A stretch of 64,000 bases of DNA from Gemmatimonas phototrophica (GCF_000695095.2 NZ_CP011454.1:3100001-3164000), one strand, 5' to 3'; positions 9,987 to 19,528 are shown, counted from the stretch's first letter. Translations and numbers: made by a program. Notes: generated from the sequence alone by a model not told the origin.

Positions 9987-10171
9987 TGTGTGGTACACTC
10001 GAGAGAACTACCGTGGGTGCGGCGGCGTCGCCGGCATGTTCAACGTGTCAGGGTTCCCCAGACACATCTGTCCTCTCTTAGGTATCGGAGGGGACGAAGC
10101 GGACTTTAGCGTCCGATTGCCAGCCCCCGTTTTCCGCCTCGATCCTCCCGAATTTTGCTTGCGTATATGAT

Positions 10172-12235
10172 CTATTTACGGGTCCAGCGGTTGTCGGCCG
10201 GGTTCCGGTCGGGGAAGCGGCGCTGGGGGTCGAGTGTTACCGACTCAATGGGGCGGCTGCCGAACATGAGATCCACGGCATGCTGGCGCCGCCCGTCAAA
10301 CCAGACCTCGACCGGCACCGTCACCCGCGCCGTGGTGGCATTGAGCATGACCGCGTTCTTCATGGGGCGAATGGCGGCCCCAGCCGGGGCGAACGTCACG
10401 TCCAGCACGACCGGCGCCGGCATCTGGCCATCGTGCGCGACCAGGACCCGCGTGCGGATCCCCATGGGCGTCACCTTGGCAATGCGGTGGTCCACACTCT
10501 CCGTAGTGAACAACCAGCTGTACCAGAACCAGCCGAGGTCGCGCCCCAGTGCCTTGTTCATGAAGAACATGTAGTCCCACGGGGAGGGGTGCTTGAACAT
10601 CCAGGTGGTGGCCCACTCTCTATGGGCACGCTGCACCGCGCTGTCGCCCACAATACCACCGAGCGCCGAGAGCATGAGCGGGGTTTTGCTGTACGTGGTA
10701 AACCCGTAGTACTGCGGGCCCGCGTAGTTGGCGTTCCACATCATGGGCGGTTCGGCTTCGTTGCCACTGATGCCGCCATACTTCTGCCCTTCCCCATCCA
10801 GCACCGGCGGCTTCCCTTCGGCGTCAGCGTCGGAAAGGATGTTCATATACTGATTGAACCCCTCGTCCATCCAGCCGTACCACGTTTCGTTGTTGCCCAC
10901 CACCATGGGCCACCACATGTGCCCCGTTTCGTGATCGGCGGCCCCCACGTTGGAGTTGATCACCATGGGGTACTCCATGCCGGAGCTGGGGCCGTCCTGC
11001 AGGGTGAGCTGCGGGAACTGATAGGGGAACCACAGCTTCGAGTAGAACTCGAGCGCGTGCCGGGTAACCGGGCCGGCCTTGGCGTACAGGTTGGCGCGCC
11101 CTGGCAGGTACACCATGTGGACCGGCACGGCGCCCTTGCCCGGAATGGTGGCGCGGGTGGCCTGCCACACGAACTTCCTGGCGGTGGCCCAGGCAAAGTC
11201 GTTCACGGTATCGGCGTGAAAGCGCCACGTCAGCCGCCCGGTAGTACTGGTGGCGGTGGCCTGCCCGGGCCCCACTTCCTCGGGGCCGACAATGGTGGTG
11301 ATGTCGTCGGACTGCGTCACCTTGGTCAGCTGCGCGCGGGCCTTGGCGGTGAGGACATCGTTGGGATTCTGCAGTACCCCGGTCCCGCTCACGATCCACC
11401 CGGCCGGGACATCAATGTTCACATCGAAGGACCCGAAGTTGTTGTAGAACTCCGACGGTCCGAGATACAGCTCGCTGTCCCAGCCGCGCAGATCGTCGTA
11501 CACGGCAACACGGGGATACCACTGGGTGGGCTGGAACAGAGAATCTGCCCAACGCTGGGTCATGCGATGTCCGGTGCCCGGTCCACCGGGGAGCTTATGC
11601 GACCACTCCACTTCCAGCACCGCCCTGGCGCCGGCGGCAATGGGAGTCCCCAGGCGAACACGCGCATTGGTGGAGCGGGCATTGAGCAACGTGTTTTCTG
11701 CGGCCGCAGCCGCGGCCGACTGCTGCTGCGTCTGAATGGCACGGGCCCCTTCGGCGCCGCCAACCACCGCCCCCGCCACGTTGACCGCCTTCCCGTTGAC
11801 GGTCATGCGCGAAATGACCATGCCATCGGTGACTTCGGCTGGTGTCCAGGGAGCGGCATGCGGCGCATTCCCCAGGAAGTGATTGGGATCGAGCCGCAGG
11901 CCAATGCTGGCCAGCGCGTCCGGGCTGCTGTTGTGCAGCGTGATGCGGGCCTTCCCGGTCAGTCGGGCCGACGCCGGATCGAGCGAGACATCAATGGCGT
12001 AGTCAGTGCGCAGCTGCCAGTAGCGCGTCCCCGGGCGCCCTGTGGAGTCACGCGTGCCCGCCGCCATGGCTTTCCGTATCGCGTTCGTGAGCGGAATGTC
12101 CCGGCGCACCGCTCGTGGCGGCACCGACGTCGTCGAGGCCGTGGACGGTGTCCGTGCCGGCGCCTGCATGGCTGGAAGGGGTGCGACGCTGACAAGCACC
12201 GCAAGAACGGCGGCGCGGAGGGGAGAGGGCTGCAT
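10172..12235 (-). CDS. Secreted M1-family zinc metallopeptidase
   Basis: A 687-residue exported gluzincin of the M1 aminopeptidase family. A signal peptide runs from MQPSPLRAAV to about Ala25. The zinc site is HETGH (His435, Glu436, His439) with the third ligand Glu458, giving the expected HExxH-x18-E spacing. GMEYP stands where classical M1 enzymes have the substrate-binding GAMEN. The N-terminal half is a beta-rich domain as in the family. It probably trims peptides in the periplasm or outside the cell; the specificity is not readable. It ends 174 bp before the chemoreceptor start and follows the thioredoxin-like gene with a 51-bp gap on the same strand, so cotranscription with that gene is possible. 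Confidence 0.9.
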   Translation of the reverse strand: MQPSPLRAAVLAVLVSVAPLPAMQAPARTPSTASTTSVPPRAVRRDIPLTNAIRKAMAAGTRDSTGRPGTRYWQLRTDYAIDVSLDPASARLTGKARITLHNSSPDALASIGLRLDPNHFLGNAPHAAPWTPAEVTDGMVISRMTVNGKAVNVAGAVVGGAEGARAIQTQQQSAAAAAAENTLLNARSTNARVRLGTPIAAGARAVLEVEWSHKLPGGPGTGHRMTQRWADSLFQPTQWYPRVAVYDDLRGWDSELYLGPSEFYNNFGSFDVNIDVPAGWIVSGTGVLQNPNDVLTAKARAQLTKVTQSDDITTIVGPEEVGPGQATATSTTGRLTWRFHADTVNDFAWATARKFVWQATRATIPGKGAVPVHMVYLPGRANLYAKAGPVTRHALEFYSKLWFPYQFPQLTLQDGPSSGMEYPMVINSNVGAADHETGHMWWPMVVGNNETWYGWMDEGFNQYMNILSDADAEGKPPVLDGEGQKYGGISGNEAEPPMMWNANYAGPQYYGFTTYSKTPLMLSALGGIVGDSAVQRAHREWATTWMFKHPSPWDYMFFMNKALGRDLGWFWYSWLFTTESVDHRIAKVTPMGIRTRVLVAHDGQMPAPVVLDVTFAPAGAAIRPMKNAVMLNATTARVTVPVEVWFDGRRQHAVDLMFGSRPIESVTLDPQRRFPDRNPADNRWTRK

Positions 12236-12286
12236 GGGAGACCCCGGAAGAGGCGCTGGGAGTGGCGCTGGAAAGACGCTGGAAAG

Positions 12287-13021
12287 CTAGACGGCGTGGG
12301 TCGCGGCGCTGAAGGCGTCGGCGATTCGGCTGGCAGTGATACGATGATGCGACGCGTGCCAGAGCACCTGCCCCTGGCGGACCACGAAGGCCTGCGGTGA
12401 CTCGTGCTGCACGCGCAGCACCTCGGCCAGCGCATTCGACAGCGGGCGTTCATTCTGCACGACGAGCAACCGGGCGGGCACATTGGGGTGCGCGCGGACA
12501 AAGGCGTCGTACTCGCGCTTCACTCCAATGGAAATGGAGCAGGTGGCGCTGTGCTTGAAGATCAGCGTGGGCTCGGTTGCAGCCGCCAGTTCCCGGGCCT
12601 CGCGCGAGGCGGGAGACTCCGGAGCAACGGGAGCCGGCGCCGGAGCGGCGGCCGCGATTGCCGTTGGCGCCACGCCCGCCGCCCGGGCACTGAGGCGAGC
12701 ATCCAGCATGGCGGCATAGGTGGCCTGCGGCTGCGCCCCGACCTGTCGGCCAACCAGCACGCCCTGATCGAAGAGCAGCACGCTGGGGAGGGCCCGGATA
12801 TCGAAGCGAGTTACCGTTTCGAGGTTGCTGTCGGCATCGAGGGTCAGCACCGTGGCGCGATCGCGATAGCTTTCAGCGAGCCGGTGCATGACCGGCTTGA
12901 GCGTCACACAGGGCTGGCACCAGGCGGCCCAGATATCCACCAGTACCGGGACCGGTGACTGCAGGACACGCGCCGCAAATTCTGCGTCCGTTACGGCTGC
13001 GGGAGCTTCGGTTTCGTTCAT
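12287..13021 (-). CDS. Thioredoxin fused to a bacilliredoxin (YtxJ/BrxC-like) domain
   Basis: A 244-residue two-domain redox protein without a signal peptide, presumably cytoplasmic. Residues about 8-110 are thioredoxin: active site WCQPC (34-38) and cis-Pro79 after AL. An Ala/Pro-rich linker spans about 112-148. Residues about 150-240 match the monothiol bacilliredoxin YtxJ/BrxC fold; Cys161 in HSATCSIS occupies the place of the usual TCPIS cysteine. BrxC-type proteins remove bacillithiol from proteins, and a fused thioredoxin could recycle the C-terminal cysteine; that coupling is inference. ATG 13021 is preferred; the frame stays open upstream to 13093 but would overlap the divergent exonuclease gene. 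Confidence 0.85.
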   Translation of the reverse strand: MNETEAPAAVTDAEFAARVLQSPVPVLVDIWAAWCQPCVTLKPVMHRLAESYRDRATVLTLDADSNLETVTRFDIRALPSVLLFDQGVLVGRQVGAQPQATYAAMLDARLSARAAGVAPTAIAAAAPAPAPVAPESPASREARELAAATEPTLIFKHSATCSISIGVKREYDAFVRAHPNVPARLLVVQNERPLSNALAEVLRVQHESPQAFVVRQGQVLWHASHHRITASRIADAFSAATHAV

Positions 13022-13037
13022 ATAGGGAAGAAAGATA

Positions 13038-13949
13038 ATGGAACCCTCTTCGCAGCAAGACATGGAGGCGATGGTCCGTTCCCTCGAAGCCACAGGGAAC
13101 TACCGCGTGTTGCGGCGCTTCGAAGCGCGGCCGCGGTACCAGTCGCCGTCGCCGTCCACGGTGGTGCGCCGCGGACTCATTGTCGATGTGGAGAGTACGG
13201 GGCTCGACACTACCAGCGATCGCATCATCGAACTCGGGCTCGTGGCCTTCGAGTTCGACAGCGCCGGCATGGTGTACGGCGTGGACGCCAAGCAGGAATG
13301 GTTCGAAGACCCTGGCATCCCCATTCCGGCCGAAGTGGTGGAGATCACCGGCATTACCGACGACATGGTGCGCGGACAACGCATTGATGACGCCGCCGTG
13401 CTTCAGGAAGTCGCCCGTGCGCATCTGATCATTGCGCACAACGCCAGCTTTGACCGTCGCATGCTGGAACGGCGCTTCCCGGCGTTTGCCGACAAGCACT
13501 GGGGGTGCTCACTGTACGATGTGCCGTGGGTGCGCTTCGGCTGCCGAGGCGCCAAGCTGGACTACCTGCTCTTTCAGCTGTGCAACGCCTTCCACACGGG
13601 TCATCGGGCGGGCGACGATTGCCTGGCCACCCTGCATGTGCTGGCCACTCCACGCGATGGTGAGACGTCACCACTCACTCTGCTGTTGGAAAACGCGCGC
13701 AAGACGACAGCGCGCCTGAATGCCATTGGGACACCCATTGAAAGCAAGGACCTGCTCAAGGCGCGCGGGTACCGCTGGTTTGCCGGCGACCGGTCCCGCG
13801 CCAAAACGTGGTACCGGGACCTTCCGGAATCGGAGCTGGAGGCCGAGCAGAGCTGGTTACGTCAGCACGCCTACGGGGGCTTGGCCAGCCCCCCGTGGCG
13901 AGTGGACACGTTCACGGCCAAGGACCGCTATTCCGAGCGAGTCGGATAG
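13038..13949 (+). CDS. DEDDh 3'-5' exonuclease (DnaQ/PolC epsilon-like)
   Basis: A 303-residue exonuclease of the DnaQ superfamily. Exo I is Asp50/Glu52 in VDVESTG, Exo II Asp139 in IAHNASFD, and Exo III His189 and Asp194 in HRAGDDC, the DEDDh arrangement that coordinates two metal ions. About 100 further residues follow the nuclease fold and contain a basic region with RGYRW; I do not recognise a second domain. It could act in DNA repair, proofreading or RNA trimming; the sequence does not say which. A good ribosome site (AGGGAAG at 13024-13030) precedes the ATG. Start codons of this gene and the thioredoxin fusion are only 16 bp apart, so promoters must lie in each other's coding sequence. 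It converges on the metalloprotease gene 38 bp away. Confidence 0.9.
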   Translation: MEPSSQQDMEAMVRSLEATGNYRVLRRFEARPRYQSPSPSTVVRRGLIVDVESTGLDTTSDRIIELGLVAFEFDSAGMVYGVDAKQEWFEDPGIPIPAEVVEITGITDDMVRGQRIDDAAVLQEVARAHLIIAHNASFDRRMLERRFPAFADKHWGCSLYDVPWVRFGCRGAKLDYLLFQLCNAFHTGHRAGDDCLATLHVLATPRDGETSPLTLLLENARKTTARLNAIGTPIESKDLLKARGYRWFAGDRSRAKTWYRDLPESELEAEQSWLRQHAYGGLASPPWRVDTFTAKDRYSERVG

Positions 13950-13987
13950 CGATTCCCTGGCCGCTGCGGTGTGGTGCGTGGTACGAA

Positions 13988-16237
13988 TTACCGGCCGCGT
14001 ACCCGCACCCGGGCGCTCTGGCTCTTCACGCCGTCGGAGACCACGACTTCCAACTCGGGCCGGCTCGTGTCGATGCGCATATCACCGCCACGGGCGAAGC
14101 TGAGGATCTCCCCGCTGTTCGTATCGCGTACCATGATCATGGGGAAGGCGTTGGCGTTCCAGCGAAGACGAGCACGCGAGGTCGCCTCGGCCGCGACATC
14201 CAGTCCACGCGCCGCCGCCGCCGCGGCGCTCGCCGGCTGACGCGACATCCGCTCGGTGCTACGCCCGTTGCCCATCAGCTCGAGGCGAGAGAGTCGTTCG
14301 TAGGCCACATCGTTCATGGGCACCACGAAGGCGAAATGCGCGCCACCCTCGGCACCGTCGTTTGCCACCTCAACCGGCGTGAAGTCGAAGGTGAACATGG
14401 CGCTGCCGTTATCGTCGTACGCGGCCACGGTGTAGTCGCCGCCGGTGGTGGGCAATACGCTCCGCGCCGAGAGACGCAGGGCCGGCTCGAGGACCAATTC
14501 TCCGTTGGATTCCACGCGTCCCCACACCAACAGCGACGGCTGTTCGAAGGTAGATCCGGTAGTGGCCACCAACGCGCTCGCGGCGAAGCCGCGGAAGGTC
14601 ATCATGGCGTTGAAGTTGTAGTCGCTGATCCAGCTGGGATTGCAATAGCCCATAAGGTCGGCCGTGGTGCTGGCCTGCAACGCATTGGTGCGCACGTTGT
14701 AGCCAAAGACGCCAATCTGCCCGCCGGCGTAGGGGTAGTTGGCATCGGCCCCGGAGACGCCGCCGCAGGGAGCATGATTGCGGCTGAAGTTATGGCCCAG
14801 TTCGTGAGCCAGAATGCCACTGCCACTGGGGAGATAATCCCAGCCGACCGACGTGCCTCGGCCAATGTAGCCGTAGCCGGCCACACCGGAGCTGTACCCC
14901 ACCTTCGCGACACCGTAGTAGTTCCTGCCGCTCTCGGCCACCCGCAAGGCATCGAGTTCATTGAGCAGCGGCACCCAGCCGGCGCCATCGCTCAACAGCG
15001 TGTTGCTCGTGGTGTACGGCGCGCGAATGGTATAGCTCACCGCTCCCACGGGAAGCATATCTCGCGTTCCCTGCAGGAACGCTTCGGCGTTACTGGCCGA
15101 TACGTTGCCGGTGACGCTGTTGCTGCTGGTGGTAACCGGCACGAAGGTAAGGTTGAGCGGATTCACCGTGCGGACCGTGAGCGGCAGCGGCACACCGGTG
15201 GCCGGATACACGTTGTCGCTTTCGTTGCTTTCGGTAATCGCGTTGTCGGGATCGACGACGGCTTGAATGCCCAAGCCGGCCTGCACGTACACGGCTGGCA
15301 CCAGCACATTCCACGACGCCGCCATGCTGCCCTGATTGATGGCGGTGGGCACACTGGTTCCGCTGGTCGTTGCCGTGAGCGTCGTGCGCAGTACGCCGTT
15401 GCCGTACACGTTCACACGCACCACGGGCTTGACCGTGTTGGTGCTGTTGGCCACGGGAAAGACGCGCAGCATGGCGTCACGGCCAGCAATCAGCGTGACC
15501 GAGTTATCCAGCTTCTGTACCGCCTGCGTGAGCGTCGCGGCGAGCACCTGCACATTGAGATTACCGCCCGGTACCACACCACTCGCCGTGTAGGACACGG
15601 CGGCGGCAGTGGTCACGCCAGCCGTGATGCTGGCCGTTTGCGTGAGTGGCGCGGGAGCGTAGATGATCCCCGTGGCGCTGGTCACGGTGGCGGCCGCAAT
15701 GGTGTAGCTGCCAGGCGCGAGGGCGGTCAGCGAACGCGTGCTGTTCAGGGTCGTGCTGTAGCTGTTGGGGCCTGTCACGGTGACGGCGGCCGGTGTGGCG
15801 TCGGGCATGCTGACGTTCACCGTGAGCGTGCCGGTGGTGGCGACGACGCCGTAGCTGATGGAGAGCGTGCGACTGGAGCCGCTCTTCAGGTTCACCGACT
15901 GTGAGGCCAGAGAGGGCGCGTAGGTGGTGCCGCCCACTGAGAGGTTCGTGGCCGAGACGGTGTACGTCCCGTTGGCCAGGCCAGTCAGCGTCGTGGTGGC
16001 ATTCACTGTGGTGTTGTAGCCGTTACTGCCAGTCACGCGCACACCGGCGGCAGTTCCGGAAGGGAGTCCGGAGATACCCACCGTGAGACTGGTAACGCGC
16101 GCGCCGGTGCTGCGCGCGAAGGCGGCGTCGGGCACATCGGGGGTGGCGGTGGAGGGGTCGCTGCATGCGCCGAGGGCGCCCAGGGCGGCCACGAGGGCCA
16201 GACGTGTGGTTCGGGCGGAGTGCAAGAAGGGACGCAT
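13988..16237 (-). CDS. Metzincin-like zinc metalloprotease lipoprotein
   Basis: A 749-residue exported lipoprotein: lipobox LGAC follows the hydrophobic stretch LALVAALGALGAC. Two beta-rich repeats of about 85 residues (roughly 35-120 and 125-210), each with a GSNGYNTT/GPNSYSTT motif, look like PEGA- or Ig-type modules. A CARDB-like region follows (about 225-320, with DPDNAITESNESDN). The catalytic motif is HELGHNFSRNH (His478, Glu479, His482, His488), an HExxHxxxxxH metzincin pattern with Ser in place of the usual Gly. It is probably a surface or periplasmic protease, perhaps of the M66 or reprolysin-like type. ATG 16237 was chosen over the longer frame to 16609 because it starts the lipoprotein signal and avoids the tandem repeats upstream. 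Confidence 0.83.
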   Translation of the reverse strand: MRPFLHSARTTRLALVAALGALGACSDPSTATPDVPDAAFARSTGARVTSLTVGISGLPSGTAAGVRVTGSNGYNTTVNATTTLTGLANGTYTVSATNLSVGGTTYAPSLASQSVNLKSGSSRTLSISYGVVATTGTLTVNVSMPDATPAAVTVTGPNSYSTTLNSTRSLTALAPGSYTIAAATVTSATGIIYAPAPLTQTASITAGVTTAAAVSYTASGVVPGGNLNVQVLAATLTQAVQKLDNSVTLIAGRDAMLRVFPVANSTNTVKPVVRVNVYGNGVLRTTLTATTSGTSVPTAINQGSMAASWNVLVPAVYVQAGLGIQAVVDPDNAITESNESDNVYPATGVPLPLTVRTVNPLNLTFVPVTTSSNSVTGNVSASNAEAFLQGTRDMLPVGAVSYTIRAPYTTSNTLLSDGAGWVPLLNELDALRVAESGRNYYGVAKVGYSSGVAGYGYIGRGTSVGWDYLPSGSGILAHELGHNFSRNHAPCGGVSGADANYPYAGGQIGVFGYNVRTNALQASTTADLMGYCNPSWISDYNFNAMMTFRGFAASALVATTGSTFEQPSLLVWGRVESNGELVLEPALRLSARSVLPTTGGDYTVAAYDDNGSAMFTFDFTPVEVANDGAEGGAHFAFVVPMNDVAYERLSRLELMGNGRSTERMSRQPASAAAAAARGLDVAAEATSRARLRWNANAFPMIMVRDTNSGEILSFARGGDMRIDTSRPELEVVVSDGVKSQSARVRVRGR

Positions 16238-16627
16238 GGGAAGGGATGGGTGTGACCAGCTCTGCAATGCCTGAAGATGGGGCGTAGAGTGCATGCAGTC
16301 CGTGGGCTGCATCACACACACCGATGGTTCATGTACGCACTTTGTGACGGGGAGGGCCCAGGCTGGGCTGCAGCATGATGTGCGGTTCATCCCACGGCCA
16401 AATTCCGCACGGTTTAACGACTGGCGTGGGTAACGGCTGGCGCGGACAACGGCTGGCCTCGACAACCGCTGGCCGGGACAACGGCATGACTGAAAGCATG
16501 GCAACCGCATGACAACCGCGGTGTATTGGGGCCATTCAGCCATGCGAAGCGCTGAATCCTGGTGGGGCAGCCATGGACGCCTTCGTGCTATCGGTTCCCC
16601 CTCCGGCACACCCGGCCACCTGCGGAC
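16238..16627. other. Non-coding spacer with tandem 16-bp repeats
   Basis: This 390-bp stretch lies upstream of the metalloprotease gene and downstream of the MFS gene, both on the minus strand. It holds the tandem repeat at 16415-16478, with related CAACCGC copies up to about 16525. No credible gene is seen. The open frame crossing it is an extension of the protease frame with unlikely composition. Confidence 0.6.
16415..16478. repeat. Four tandem imperfect 16-bp direct repeats
   Basis: Units begin at 16415, 16431, 16447 and 16463 with consensus (T/C)AAC(G/C)(G/A)CTGGC(G/C)(T/C)(G/C)G(G/A). Degenerate extra copies follow at 16479 (CAACGGCATGAC) and near 16502-16520 (CAACCGCATGA and CAACCGCGGTG). 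The function is unknown. Confidence 0.8.
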
Positions 16628-18031
16628 TTACGCCGCCTTGCGCTCGCCGATGGGCTGTAAGCGCAGGCTGATGATCATCATGACACTCATGACACCTGTG
16701 GCGGCGAGATAGGCTGTTTGCAGCCCGGACAGGCCACCACCGGCGCGATCGGCGAGGGCACTGAGCACGGCGACCACCATGAGATTGCCAATGGCAATCC
16801 CAATGTTGACCAGCGCCTGCGCGGCACTGCGTTGCGCAGCGGACACCTCATTGAGCACGACGGTGCGCAACGTGCCACCCACCACAATGCCCACGCCGGC
16901 GCCGATGAAGAGCGTGGCGGCAATGAACGCCCAGAACGCCGCGGCAAACAGGCCAATGAGAAGCGACCCCACCCCCAGCGTGCCGAAACCCCAGAGCATG
17001 ACCGCGCGCGGCCCCATCGTGTTCTGCAAACGGCCGAACAGCGCCGAAGCGACGGATGAACAGAGGACGAGGGGCAACAGCAGCAGGCCGGCCTTGTTGG
17101 GCGGCGTGTTGAAGGCCGCCACCGCTACCGACGAGATGAAAATGACGCTCCCCATGCCAAACCCGGCGCCGGAGCAGAGCACCCAGGTTGTACGCAGCTG
17201 TTTGGTGCCAAAGAGGTTCAGCGGCACAATGGGCAACGCCGCACGGCGCTCGCAGGCAATGAGCAGGGGCAGCGCGAGCGCGGCGGTGATCAACAGCGCG
17301 GGCCAGATCGTGACGCCGGTGAAAGTGTCCACGGCGCGATTGATCCCCAACGTAAGGCTGGCAAGCATGATGGCGAGCGCCGTGATGCCGGCAAAGTCGA
17401 ACGGTGGGAGTGCCGCGCGCTTCTCGATACGTGGCAACGCCCGATAGCCCATGGTGAATACAATGGCCGCCAGCGGAAGATTCACCAGGAAGATCCAGTG
17501 CCACGTAGTGACCACGAGAATGGCCGACGCGAGAATGGGCCCGAAGAGGAACGCCATACCGAAGGTGGCGCCAATGAGCCCGAGAATCTTGCCGCGCTGG
17601 TCCGGCGGGAAGGTATCGCCCACAACCGCACTGGCGGTGGGGGTAATGCCGCCGGCACTGAGCCCCTGAATCGCGCGCCCCAGCAGCAGTACGCCAAAGC
17701 TGTTGGACTGCGCAATGATCAAGGATCCCAGCGCGAATCCCGCGATGTCCATGAGGTAAATGTTGCGTCGGCCAAAGCGATCACTGAGTGCCGCCATGAG
17801 CGCCGTGCTGGTGAGTGAGCACAGGCTGAACACGATGGTCACCAGACCGATCTGCCGGTTGTCCACGCCAAAGGCACTGCGCAGCGCGGGAATGGCCGGG
17901 GCAATGATGGCCGCATCCATAGCGGCCATGAACACCCCGACAAACAACACCGTGAGAATGCGCTTGCGGGCAGCGGCTTCTTCGGGGCTGACGGAGCTCG
18001 CGGCCCCAGAATCGGTGGCAATGGCAGTCAT
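16628..18031 (-). CDS. MFS drug/metabolite exporter (DHA2, EmrB/QacA-like)
   Basis: A 467-residue inner-membrane transporter of the major facilitator superfamily that probably exports drugs or metabolites by proton antiport. About fourteen hydrophobic segments are visible. The DRFGRRN loop between helices 2 and 3 is the family signature, and the helix-4 stretch GRAIQGLSAGGITPTASAVV and motif C-like GPILASAI region fit drug:H+ antiporters. ATG 18031 begins MTAIATDSG; the much longer frame upstream overlaps the divergent flavoprotein gene and is not used. No regulator is adjacent, so the substrate cannot be guessed. It lies back-to-back with the flavoprotein gene, with 129 bp between the starts. 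Confidence 0.9.
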   Translation of the reverse strand: MTAIATDSGAASSVSPEEAAARKRILTVLFVGVFMAAMDAAIIAPAIPALRSAFGVDNRQIGLVTIVFSLCSLTSTALMAALSDRFGRRNIYLMDIAGFALGSLIIAQSNSFGVLLLGRAIQGLSAGGITPTASAVVGDTFPPDQRGKILGLIGATFGMAFLFGPILASAILVVTTWHWIFLVNLPLAAIVFTMGYRALPRIEKRAALPPFDFAGITALAIMLASLTLGINRAVDTFTGVTIWPALLITAALALPLLIACERRAALPIVPLNLFGTKQLRTTWVLCSGAGFGMGSVIFISSVAVAAFNTPPNKAGLLLLPLVLCSSVASALFGRLQNTMGPRAVMLWGFGTLGVGSLLIGLFAAAFWAFIAATLFIGAGVGIVVGGTLRTVVLNEVSAAQRSAAQALVNIGIAIGNLMVVAVLSALADRAGGGLSGLQTAYLAATGVMSVMMIISLRLQPIGERKAA

Positions 18032-18160
18032 GCCACCAAACGTAGCGCGATTACGCGAGGGAGCCACCCGTACCCATTCCCCGCTCGCCGAGCATTGGCG
18101 ATACTTGATGAATGCGTTGGCATCCGGCGGCGCGGCAGTCCTTTTTCCGCAGGCGGAGTG

Positions 18161-19378
18161 ATGCCACGAGTCATCGTGATAGGCGCAGGGGCAGCAGGCA
18201 CCATGGCGGCGATTTTCGCCGCCCGTGGAGGCGCCAACACCGTGCTGCTGGAGCGCACCAAAGACGGCGGGCGCAAGATTCTCATCAGCGGCGGCGGGCG
18301 GTGCAACGTGCTCCCGTCCAAGCTGGATGAGTCGCGCTACGTGACGGATTCGTCCCCCAACACGCTGCGCAAGATTTTGCGGGCCTGGCCACTGGCGGAA
18401 CAGATTGCCTTCTTTGAGCAGGACGTGGGCATTCCGCTCGAGGAAGAAGTGGAAAGTGCCAAACTGTTTCCCGCCTCGCATAAGGCCCGAGATGTGCGCG
18501 ATGGACTGCTGGAGCTGGCCCGGCACAGTGGCGTGAGGCTGCAGTTCGACACCCGTGTCACCGGGATCGCGCGCGACGGCAACGAGTGGGTGGTGTCGGT
18601 GGACAACGACGTACCGCTGCGCGCCGATCGGGTGATCGTGGCCACTGGCGGGTTGTCGGTCCCCAACACCGGTAGCGACGGCGCAGGACTCAACATGCTG
18701 GCGGCGCTCGGCCATACGCTGCATCCCACCTATGCGGCGCTCACGCCGGTGTGCACTGAAGACAGCACCTTTGCGGATCTTTCCGGGATATCGCTGCGGG
18801 TGTCGTTGACCGCCACGTCCGCGGCGCGACGGGCCACGGCCAGCGGCGGATTTCTGTTCACGCACCGGGGCTACAGCGGCCCCTCGGTGCTGAATGTGTC
18901 ACACGTGACCGTACGGGCCAAGAACGAAGCATCGAGTGCGGCCACCATTGCCGTGCAGTGGACAGCGCACGACGAGGCGGCGTGGGGCACCCTGCTGCAG
19001 CCGCACGGGTCGAGGCAGGTCTCGAGTGTGGTACGAGGCGAACTCCCCGATCGACTGGCTGATGTGTTGCTGGCCCAGGCGCAGGTGGAGCCCACGCGAA
19101 AACTGGCCGAGCTCACACGCGAGGAACGGCGGCGTCTCATTGATACGCTGGTGCGAGGCCCCCTGCCCTGGCGTGGCGACGAGGGCTACAAGAAAGCCGA
19201 AGTGATGGGCGGCGGCGTGCGGCTGTCGGACATCGATCCGCGCACGATGGAGAGTCGTGTGCAGCCGGGGTTGTACCTGTGCGGCGAAGTGCTCGACGCC
19301 TTCGGCCCCATTGGCGGCTACAACTTTTTGTGGGCGTGGGTCACGGGGCGGGCAGCCGGAGTCGCAGCGAGCTCGTGA
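18161..19378 (+). CDS. BaiN/HI0933-family FAD-dependent oxidoreductase
   Basis: A 405-residue flavoprotein. The N-terminal Rossmann motif GAGAAGTMAA is followed by GGRKILISGGGRCNV, diagnostic of the HI0933/YhiN (BaiN-like) family. The C-terminal block with GYKKAEVMGGGV, CGEVLDAFGPIGGYNF and WAWVTGRAAG closes the FAD site. Family members are poorly characterised; BaiN is implicated in bile-acid reduction in gut clostridia, but the native role of most homologues is unknown. ATG 18161 has a well-placed ribosome site (AGGCGGAG) and starts directly at the beta-strand of the FAD domain, so it is preferred to 18095. Confidence 0.92.
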   Translation: MPRVIVIGAGAAGTMAAIFAARGGANTVLLERTKDGGRKILISGGGRCNVLPSKLDESRYVTDSSPNTLRKILRAWPLAEQIAFFEQDVGIPLEEEVESAKLFPASHKARDVRDGLLELARHSGVRLQFDTRVTGIARDGNEWVVSVDNDVPLRADRVIVATGGLSVPNTGSDGAGLNMLAALGHTLHPTYAALTPVCTEDSTFADLSGISLRVSLTATSAARRATASGGFLFTHRGYSGPSVLNVSHVTVRAKNEASSAATIAVQWTAHDEAAWGTLLQPHGSRQVSSVVRGELPDRLADVLLAQAQVEPTRKLAELTREERRRLIDTLVRGPLPWRGDEGYKKAEVMGGGVRLSDIDPRTMESRVQPGLYLCGEVLDAFGPIGGYNFLWAWVTGRAAGVAASS

Positions 19379-19528
19379 GCACGAACCGCGGGAACTGCGG
19401 AGTCTGTTGACTACGGCTCGCCCACGCGACGCGCATCACCGTGCCTGAATTGGCGGCACGCACCCTGCACACTCTATGGGATGGACGCATTCGGCGTTCA
19501 TGACTGTTTCCCATGAGGTGAAGGCATC

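Noticed and set aside
10280-12400. 706-codon frame on the plus strand over the M1 peptidase gene
   Set aside because: A shadow of the HExxH peptidase gene, with low-complexity Gly/His/Arg composition and no start signals.
13808-15904. 698-codon plus-strand frame over the metzincin-like gene
   Set aside because: The opposite strand carries a lipoprotein with an intact zinc motif; this frame has no domain.
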